From contig NZ_QNRT01000006.1 in NCBI RefSeq assembly GCF_003315245.1, forward strand, positions 1-64,000: a stretch of 64,000 nucleotides of DNA. The letters run 5' to 3'. Below, in pieces: positions 1 through 9,800 of the stretch (position 1 is its first letter; every line of letters begins with the position of its first letter). The translations under genes and the position numbers were made by a program. Source of the stretch: Arenicella xantha. Lineage in GTDB: Bacteria > Pseudomonadota > Gammaproteobacteria > Arenicellales > Arenicellaceae. Below the pieces are notes generated by a model that saw only the letters and a list, made by a program, of their open reading frames with translations, had not been told where the DNA came from and ran no database searches.

Positions 1-21
1 GTCTTGCATCTGGTTAGAACG

Positions 22-286
22 GCCTAAAACTCCCAATCCGGCTATTTACGCATCACTTCTAACCGAAACGACTCGGTCGATTTTGCAAGCAAGGTTAGGT
101 ACTGGTTTTAGTTTTGCAAACCATTCTTATCATGGGTGTCCTTGTTTGTACCATAGCAGCCTAAAACTCCCAATCCGGCTATTTACGCATCACTTCTAAC
201 CGAAACGACTCGGTCGATTTTGCAAGCAAGGTTAGGTACTGGTTTTAGTTTTGCAGACCATTCTTATAATGGGTGTCCTTGTTTGT
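22..286. repeat. 128-bp direct duplication with nested inverted repeats
   Basis: Two copies, 22-149 and 159-286, are separated by 9 bp and differ at only two positions that I can see. Each copy contains a nested dyad. In copy 1, CTAAAAC (24-30) pairs with GTTTTAG (105-111), and CTAAC (59-63) pairs with GTTAG (94-98). Inside these, an imperfect hairpin (64-85) pairs CGAAACGA with TCGATTTTG, leaving one unpaired A and a five-base loop. Copy 2 repeats this 137 bp further on. The element follows the 3' end of the toxin/immunity pair. It could be a terminator-like or recombination element. One box, GTTAGGT (94-100), fits an attC core, but the site is too short and no integrase is in view. The window edge cuts the view, so more copies may lie outside. 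Confidence 0.9.
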
Positions 287-302
287 GTTCCTTTCTTGCG
301 TG

Positions 303-860
303 TTATCCCTCTATCGGCTTAAAAACCAAGCCACGAAATTTTTCTTTTTCTAGTAACTTCTTCCATTCAACTCCCACTATAAATAATGGAAATTTACTTT
401 TACCGCTAGCGAAGGCAATATCTGTCCTGAAAAAGCCTGGCCCTATTGGTTTCTCAGACAAGAGAAATGTAGGGTGAGCACCGACAATTGACTCAAACCC
501 ACCACATAAATCACATTTGTTTACGAATTGAGTTTTTCTCCGTATCGAATCAAATTCCACTATCCTGCTAGGGAACATGTAGTTTAACGAACCGTGAGCC
601 GTTTGAATAATTTTGAACTGCTCATCACTACCTAAATTCGATTTGGCAAATGCTACAAACCTATCCGAAAAAACTCTCCTTAAGTCATCCGTAAAAGATA
701 TGTCATACATTTGAGATTTATTTATATTCAGCGATCTTGGCGCATACCCGTAGTCGTTGCATGTACCGCAATTTGAACAAATAATTTCAGCTGCATCTGA
801 CTCTCCGAAGAAAAGTCCACCATTGCTACTAGATCCAGAAAAAACGTAACCTATAATCAT
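303..860 (-). CDS. Double-CXXCG protein, probable immunity protein of the RHS toxin
   Basis: A 185-residue protein with no signal peptide, so it is expected in the cytoplasm. Two CXXCG motifs are visible, CSNCG at residues 28-32 and CDLCG at 116-120, which suggests a zinc-knuckle-like metal site. This pattern matches the double-CXXCG family, first described as a paralogous family in Myxococcus and including SitI6-type immunity proteins. The ATG lies 1 nt after the TAA stop of the RHS toxin gene, so translational coupling is likely. That position, directly behind a HINT-plus-nuclease tip, is the usual place for the cognate immunity gene. The role is inferred from the motif and the context; the partner was not tested. 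By eye the gene and the toxin tip are more AT-rich than the RHS core, as is common for exchangeable toxin/immunity cassettes. Confidence 0.75.
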   Translation of the reverse strand: MIIGYVFSGSSSNGGLFFGESDAAEIICSNCGTCNDYGYAPRSLNINKSQMYDISFTDDLRRVFSDRFVAFAKSNLGSDEQFKIIQTAHGSLNYMFPSRIVEFDSIRRKTQFVNKCDLCGGFESIVGAHPTFLLSEKPIGPGFFRTDIAFASGKSKFPLFIVGVEWKKLLEKEKFRGLVFKPIEG

Positions 861-861
861 T

Positions 862-3800
862 TTACTCTACCGGATGTTGCTCAAAGAAGTCTTTAGCTGC
901 ATCTTCATATTTCGCTCCTGGTCCATCATAAAAGTCGCAAAGAGCATCAATACATTGATCTCTCGTAAAGTTTTCTTGAATTACTTCCGCGGAATTACCT
1001 CTTCGAGGTCTCATATCGTTTCCGAAGTCATCAGTTTTGTCAGATAAAAAGTCGTTCATATCATTATGTAAATTCCTGTGATCTTCCGGATCAAGGTCGG
1101 TCAGTTTTTGCTTAGGGTCGCCTCCTAAAAACTTAGGATCTGAATGGTGACCATGATTTCCACTGTCAGGAAATGGCGATAACTCACGAGTCTGCTTGCC
1201 AGTGTTTGGGTCAACTGAATAATACCCGCCACTATCGCGCTTAATTATAGCCTGACCGCTGGTATTTACTTCGCCGGTATCGCTGCCTCGACCTCCCCGT
1301 GGTCCAGTAACCTCTAACCCACAAGCACAACTATTATGAACCCAAGCTCCCAACTCACCAACAAAGTAAGTATGAAAGCCGTCAACCTCTATATTATAAG
1401 TTATCGGGCTCTGGTTCAAACTCTCTAACGACACCACGGTAAGAATTTGACCGTCTAAGCTGTCAATCTGCATACCCGGCTTTAGATCAATTGAATCAAC
1501 CCAACCTTCTCCAATGACATTAAATGGATGGTTATCAGTGACTTCATAACTCTCAATTTCACCCGACTCAGTTTTAATAGTGAGTGAATAGGTCAAACGG
1601 TCGTCGTCAAATACGAACTTAACCGTGACTTCCTTCCACTGCATTTCACCAGTCTCGTCGTTTCTCGACGCAACGAGGTCACCTTCGGCCACTTCAGAGA
1701 TCGGTTTGAGTCCAGACTTGGTTGCCACCAGTGTTGCACCAGCGAAACAGCAGGGGCAAGTTTGCGCTGAATTACTATTGTTCGGAGTATTCTGATTCGT
1801 TCCATTGCTTGGTCCCGGAGGACTTTCTTGGGTAACGTGTTTGTCAGGTTGTGCGTCGGTTCTATTGTTCGATACCGTCTGGTTAACTTTTGTATCATGC
1901 GCATCTGGTTTCTTGCGCCAATCGCTGACTTTGTCTACGCCTCTCTCAATTAATCTCCCTGCTCCCTTGCAAACACGAACAACTCCGCAAACAGCTTTAG
2001 CACTGCCTTCGACTAACCCTTCCGCTACGCGGTCCTTGCCCCATTGCTCTATCACAACCGCTTGCTTTTCGGCCGCTCTGAACAGGGCATCCGTACCCTC
2101 AAAACCCTCATCTAACGCTTCATCATGGCTGGTCAATGAACCGCCGCTGATGAAATCGACAATTACGAACCCGCCTTGGAATAGGCTCAGAGAAATGCCA
2201 CCCATAATATCGCCGTTGTCGTAAGCATCTCTTGAGGCGTTGGCTAAATCTTCTTCCGACAAGTAACCATGCAAATCGATATAAACTGTCGGATTCCCAT
2301 AAGCATACAAATACCGATGCAAACTAGGTGGTGTATTGCCCTCCCCTAAATACGTATCCTCATTAATAAACCGCGCCGTATCTGGATCGTAGTACCGCGC
2401 CCCAAAGTAAATTAGCCCGGTGTTTTGGTCATGCTCTTGGCCGGTGAAGACTTGTCGATTGGGGCTGCTGCCTTGTTGCGCGGTGATGTGGCCCCACACG
2501 TCGGTGCGGTAGCTGACTTGCGTTGCGCCAGAGGTGTTAGTCAGGTTGGCGGTGGTTCTGAGTGCGCTGTAGTGGTAATACTGCTCATCGGTGGCAGTGT
2601 TAAGACTGATGAGCCGGTCGGTGTAGCGGTAATGCGCCAGCAGTGCGTTGTTGCCGAGCACGCGTTCTTCTAAAACTGATTTTCCATCGTAAATGTATTC
2701 GATGTCGCCACGCTCGCTGTCGAGGTGGCGCACACGCATGCCGATGGCGTTGTAATCGTACAGACCTTGAGATTCCTCCGCGGTTGGCGGCCCGCGGATG
2801 GCTTGGCTTAACTGATTGCGACTGTCGTAACGAAAGCTCGTGAACTCAGGGGCAACTTGTGTGTTGTCGGTTTTAGTGAGGGTATTGCCGTTGTTGTCAT
2901 AGGTGTAATCGATGGATTTGTTATCGGGATCGAGGTTATCAACAATCGTGGTAAGGCGATTATTTTCGTCGTAGCTGGAGGTGCGATCTTTGACCACGGT
3001 GGTCGTACCATTGACAATCGTGCGCTCGACCTCGGTTTTGCGGTTGTAGTTGGCGTCAAAGGTGTAATCAAAGGCTTGCACATCGCCACTGTCTTGATCG
3101 GTGATGGCGTAGCCGGTCATACGATCCGCGTTGTCGTAATCGTAAACCGTGGTTTGTACTTTGCTAGTAGCAAAGCCATTTTGTGTTTCGGTTTGCGTGA
3201 CGCGATTGCTGTTGTCGTCGTAGGTGTACATAAAGCTTGAGATCAGCTCGGTCACATTGCCGCTGACTTGACGCTCATTGATGGCTTCAAGCATACGGTC
3301 TGCATCATCATATTCATAGCGCGTAATCGTACCATTCGGGTATTCGACACGCGCCTGCTTACTGTCGGCTGTGTAGGTATAGCGACTCTCACCATTGCCA
3401 GTGGTGGCGGTAATCAATCTATTCCGGCTGTCGTAAGCATAGGTGGTACTGCCACCGGCAGAGCTTACTTGTTTGCGGTTACCGTTCGGGTCATACGAGT
3501 ACTCAATAACGTGACCACGTTGTGTATCTTTTGTTTGCCGATCGAGCAGATCAAACTCACGTTCACTAATGTCCGCCACCGAGCTACCATCGCGGTTGTT
3601 AATTTTATTCTCTGTGGTTTTGACTGGATTGTTGTTTCCGTCATAATCGGTGATCACACTCTGAAGCTGCATGTACGGGCTTGTTGCCGGTGGGAACGTT
3701 GCCGACACTTGGCGATTGATTTTGTCAAAACCATAGGTAAACACACGGCCATTGGGGTCAGTGCGCCGTTCCATGTTGCCTTCAGCGTCATAATTGAAGG

Positions 3801-6800
3801 TAGTAACAATGTTATTGGGTTGACGATGTTCGGTGCGGCGATCTAGTTCATCGTAAACATACGTCACCAGATTGCCGTTGGCGTCACGATGCGTCAGTTG
3901 ATTGTCGTTGCCATCGTAAGTGTAGTTCGTGACGTTTCTCTCGCCGTCATAAATTCTCGTTACTCGATTGAGCAAATCAAACTCGAACTCCATATAATTG
4001 CCTTCGGGCAACGTTGTCTTGGTCTTATTGTTATTTAGGTCGTAGTCAAACTTAGTGGTTTCGCCTTCATCATTGGTCGACGTTTCCAGACGGTTGGCGA
4101 GATCGTAGGTATTGGTGATGGTTTGTCCAGCTTCATCGGTAATGGTGAGTTTATTTCCGACGCCGTCGTAGGTGGTTGTGACTTCAGTGTTATCTGGGTT
4201 GGTTACAGTGATCTGCAGATTGCGTCCATTGTATGCGTATTTTGCGCGGTTGCCGTTCGCATCTGTGATGGCGTCAATATTGCCTTCGCGGTCATATTCA
4301 TTCTTAACAATCCGCACATCAACACCATTACCATCGGGCTTGGTACTTGTAAGCAAGCGATTCAAAGGGTCGTAGGTATTAGTGGTGACCGTACCGCGTT
4401 TGTCGGTAATCGTTAGCGCATTGCCTACCGGGTCGTAGGTACTCTCAAGTGTTTGCTCGAGTGCATCAGTCGTCTTAATTAGACGATTTAGTGCGTCGTA
4501 ATCATACGCAGTGGTATTCCCTCGGCGGTCTTTGACTGAAAGCTTGTTGCCGACACGGTCATAGGTATAGCTGGTTAATTGATCACGGGCATCAGTGACA
4601 GTTTCTATTCGATTTAGGTCATCGTAAACATAAGTTGTTGTGAATCCGCGAAAATTTTTAACAGTGAGTACATTACCATTAGGGTCGTAAGTGGTGACCT
4701 GTGAGCGTGCTATTGGTGAAAGATGTGCTTCCTCTTCGGTTATCAATCGGTCGAGAGCGTCGTATTCCTTAAGATAGATCGTGCCAACGGCATCATTAGT
4801 AGTCAGCAGATTGTTATTAGCATCATAGGTATGCGTGATCGAACCATCAACCGGTGTTGTTTCAGATAGTAAGCGGTTTAGATTGTCGTAGGTATACGCT
4901 GTTTCGCTGCCATTCCCATCAACCGATAGCGTTTTATTCCCGTTAGCATCGTACTCATATTTCCACAGAAATCCATCAGCATCCTTGGTCTCTTCCACAC
5001 GATTCACTTCATCGTAGGTATGTTCGATTACCGAGCCTCGTCGATCGGTAATGCTAGTTTTATTACCATTTCCGTCATATACGACTCTAGTATAAAACCC
5101 GCGAGCATCGCGCTCTGAAATCATTCGATTCTGGCGGTCAAAGCCATACTTTGTTACCCGACCTGCTTCATCGGTGTAACTGTCGTTATTACCACGCGCG
5201 TCATAGGTCCATTTGGCGACGCCTTCGAGCGCATTGATTTGTTCAACTTTTAGGTAACGCTTGTCATAGTCAAAGGTTGTAACGCGCCCCTCAAAGTCGG
5301 TTTGCGTGATTATATTGTTTTCTTTGTCGTAGGAGGTACGAGCTTCATCACCGGCGGGGTTTTCCTCTCGAATTCGGCGATTGCCAGTATCGTATTCATA
5401 GCTGGTTTTGAGTTGTCGATAATCGGTACTAGCGACTAGGTTATTCAACAAGTCGTAATCCATGGTCATGGTATCTCCCATCCGGTTACGAGTCGTCCGG
5501 AGGCGATACAAAGCATCATAAGTGTGTTTAGTTTCCTGCCCTTTCCAATCCGTCTCAGTAAGCAGGTTGCTTTCATTATCGTAGCTAAATTGCTGAGACC
5601 CGCCGCCAAAACTGCGAGTCACATTCTCGACTCGGTCGCGGGAGTCGTAACTGTAGGTAAGCGTTAAACCGAGCTTGTCGGTCTCGGTGATTTTATTACC
5701 TTTGTCATCATAGGTGTAGCTGTTTGAAAAACCATCTGGGTGATCAACTCGGGTGACTCGATCTAAGTCGTCATAATCATAAACAGTTGAATGTCCATTT
5801 GCGTCTTTCTCCCTGAGTTTGTTGCCGCGCGAGTCATTCGTGTAGGCGTAGTGACTACCGGCTGGGAATGAGATAGATTTAACGTTGCCGTACTGGTCAT
5901 AGTCATATTCCGTGACACCACCGTTACCAGGATGAAGAGTGGTTCGACGCAGGCCTTGTGATGAATATGTGTGGCGTGTCGTGTTCCCCTCGGCATCTGT
6001 GCTATAAGCTAAATTACCGTTATCGTCGTAGCTATTTTCAGTACTGTTGCCATTGCGGTCAGTGCGAATTAGCGGCAGGCTAAACTCTACATTCCAAGTT
6101 TGGCTTACCGTGCCAATTGCGTCGGTTTGTTGAGTGACATTACCCTGTTCATCATGGCTGTAGGTAAAAAGGCGACCGAGGGCATCGGTCATTTCGATCA
6201 TCTGAACATCATCTTCGCCACGGTCAATTGTCCACACCATTTCGGTGCGCTTACCCAGAGGCTCTTCAATAATATTGGGGTTGCCAAACTCATTCAGTGT
6301 GTAGAGCGTTGAATTACCATTCAAGTCGGTCACTCGGCGCTGATTACCGTTACCAAATAGATACTCAAATTCTGCTGTGCCTGTCCCACCAGGGTAACCC
6401 ACATGAGCAACAATATCGGTCGGTTGAGTCCCCTTGGCAAACTCCAGAAGCCCGGCAGGCGCTTGGCTTGCGCTCATGTAACCATATGACGTCGTGTTTC
6501 CAACAGCATCGGTAGCACTGGTTAGATTAGGCACCTTGTCTTCAGGAACTTTTAGGTAGGTATAGGCTTCACTAAAGTTCGAACGCTCAAACCCTGTTAA
6601 AGCCACTACTGCCGGACGCTGATTACCAGCATCAGGATCACCAGACGCTGCCACTACCGTACTGTATTCAAACTCAAGACGAATATCCGTTTCTGGGCTC
6701 TCTACCTGTGTAAGGCGATAGTCCTTGGCATTATCTGAGTAATCGTAGGTGAACTCGAGTGTTCTTGCACTCGCATCGGTAACCTTACTAACGAGCTTGC

Positions 6801-9800
6801 GCTGATTATAGCTCTCGTACTCGTAATTCATCGCGTTTCCGTTACGATCCACAATAGACTCGACCAAAAACCGCTCATCAATTTCTGACGAAACCTCAGA
6901 CTGGAAATTATATTGAGTACCGTCCTTAGAAACGTACTGATACCGGCCACCAACAAAGTTTAGAGAACCGTGAAATCCTCGAGACGGCCGCCATCTTCCC
7001 TCCCGAAAGATAAACATGCCACCATTACTTACGGTCACAAGTTGTGGGATTTGCACCGGATCTGGAAATTCATCCAACGGAGTAATAACCGGTTGTTCGC
7101 CAACTCTAAAGTCCTTAATCCACAATGGAAGATTGTTACCGTATAGACCATCGGCATCACTCTGACTCAAGATCTTAAGGTAAATATTATGGTTATGATT
7201 CCAACCAGGCCCCATCGGACTGTCTGCGTTGGTAAGTTGTTGCTCATTGCTATAACTACGAATAAAGTCTAGCTGTGGCCCTACCCCGGAAAGCTTAATG
7301 TCCTCACGGCGCAGCGTAAGCGAGCCTCTTTGGATCAATGTATCGTGCTCGATTATCTGCCCTAATACTTCACTGTCGACCCTTTCAGCCAACCGGCCAG
7401 TAAACAGTTTTCTAGATTGCTCGCCACTAAATACTCCTTCCTTGTTGACTGCTATGTAATAGGTTTCCTCAGGCTCTATAAATTCATTTAAATCTTCATA
7501 AGTAACAATAAAACCATATGCACCTGACGAGAAATCAGATGAGGTGACCAACGAGCCTAACGAACCTAAATTTTCGTCAAGTACATCAATGCTAACCGTG
7601 CTTTTCTCCTGAAGATAAAACGGCAGTTTAAGAAAGCTATCGGTAATGTCCTCAATTGAAGCAGTCGATGTTTCGGTCGAGTTAAATGTGGCAATAGAAA
7701 TAGTTCTCGAAAAAGGCGCATTGCTGGCTTCTTCGAATTGGAACTCCCACAAAGTATTGCCCTCATCATTATTTGTATACAGGCGAATATTGAGAAAGTC
7801 TTCTGGCACCAACTGGTCTAATGCATCGAGATTATCAAAAGTGATACTCCCGTTAGCGTTAATTGTGACAAGTTGCTCCGACCCGCCAAGTGACAAAATT
7901 AGTTGTTGCTCACCGTCGATGGGGGCAAGTCGATCAGCACTGGCGCTAATTAGAGAATAAAAATGCTCGATCAGATCATCGGTGGAAGCAATCACTGGGT
8001 CTGGCGAGCGAATGATGTCGACGACTGCAGGCTGCTCTTCATCATCAATGAACTCACGATTCACTTCGTCTAAAGTAAATTCAAACTGAGTGAATTGATA
8101 CTCAGGTCTAATCTGCCAAGCATAAGCGGGCAACGGTTTAACCGGCTTATTCTCATACTCTTCGGCTGTATCTATAGTGTAGTCAGATACAATTGCACGA
8201 TAGTTTCGGTAGTCTATCCAACTTTTTTGTTCGTTCCAAAGCGGTGTCCAGAACGGCGTCAATAGCGCTGGACGACCTTCTAAGTCTGGCGCGTCGCTAA
8301 GTAAACTAAAACTTGGACAGCTAGAATCCGATACACACTCTTGATCCTTTGGCTTGCCGATTACATGCACATAAAAATGATCCGTAGCTGAACTTTGCCC
8401 GCCAGAACGGATTCTAAGAACCTGCGTGTTTTGACCTGGAGCAATAGGGAATTCAGCCAAATCATCAGCCAAAGCCGCGGCACGAAGTTGATTTTCTCCA
8501 ACCACTTTGGCTAGTCGTCCGGTCAGGCCATATTGTGCTCCGTCATCCAAGCCTAATTCATCAGGTAACGGGCGACCGGACTCATCTAGCCATTCGGTGA
8601 AAATTGTCACTGTCGTGTCGCTATTGAGTGCACCGCCCTCATTGCCAATCGTGTTCTGACGTTCTTCACCTGCGGTTAATCCGGCTTCAACTTCAAACTT
8701 ACGCTCAGCCCAAACTTTAAGATTCGGCGGCATCAATGTAATTGGTGGCACTTCAACATCAAGCATGCCCGCTGTTAAGCCGTTAGTCGCAGCGCTAGTC
8801 AGTTGTACGCGCGCAGTTCCGGTGTAGCCAGTGGCGCGATTAATAGCCACGATCTTGATGAACTCACCTGGACGCGGTTGATCCGACTCGCGTGTTTGAA
8901 ACGGTTCGGTCAATTGGTATTCGGTCGCCCACTCTTCATAACTTTGACGACGGTCAACACCACCACCAATATTCAAGACAGAGTCGTCGGGTCCTCGCAA
9001 CATAACGCGATATGCTACCTTGTTGGCATCTTCATTGTATTCTATCGCTGGCCTGTACTCGGCTTCCTCTTGCTTCAGCCCCCGACGCTCCAATATTAAT
9101 TGCCCAGTGGCTTCACGAAAAAACAGAATATCTGTATTCCGCATGTCTTCTTGACTAATCGACTTCAAAACCCCAATTGCTTCGTTACGCATTTGGTGGT
9201 CTGGAATACGCACTAAGTCAGGGAAATCTCTTGAATCATCTTGGGCTCCATCAAAGAACACGCCCTGCCAAGGCCCTCCCTCTTCTGGGTCGAACGGTAA
9301 CTCAGGGTGCTTGTCAACACATGAAAAACCATCAAGGTAAGCCCCTGGAGTATTATCAACGGCATCTGTGGTTACTCCATCGGATAAAAACGCATCAATT
9401 TCCTCCGGCGGTAAGTCACTCACTTCATCGTCATCACGCACTTCCGTGCAAAGCATAATTCGCCCAGTTTGGGCGAAGTCTGATCGTCCATCGCCGTTAA
9501 AATCATAGAAAGTCGGCAAGACTCGGTCAGCATCCTCTTCAAAGGCCGTATAAGTAGTTTCGCCAATCTCGACCTCTTCACCGTTTGGGTTGCGTAGAGA
9601 AATCAAGCCAGTCACAAACATAATATCGGCATAAAGATTATGTTGTACGACCGGTGTTGCATACCCTACCAGCGTAGCCTGTACACTACTTGCCAACAAC
9701 GGCGGCACTAACGCTGCGTAGCAATAGGAATAACCCGGCGACCGAAGGTAGTAAGGTATGCTTGGCGAACCAGTGGGTAAGAAATTACGGTAACGCAATT

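Noticed and set aside
22-286. attC-like recombination sites of an integron
   Set aside because: GTTAGGT fits the core GTTRRRY, but the left box (TTCTAAC) is imperfect, the box-to-box distance of about 42 bp is shorter than known attC sites, and there is no integrase or cassette.
220-477. 85-codon plus-strand frame
   Set aside because: It runs through the duplicated repeat into the antisense of the immunity gene and shows no domain.
2857-3846. Plus-strand frames of 127 and 192 codons
   Set aside because: They are antisense shadows of the YD-repeat array, whose codon pattern leaves the opposite strand open.
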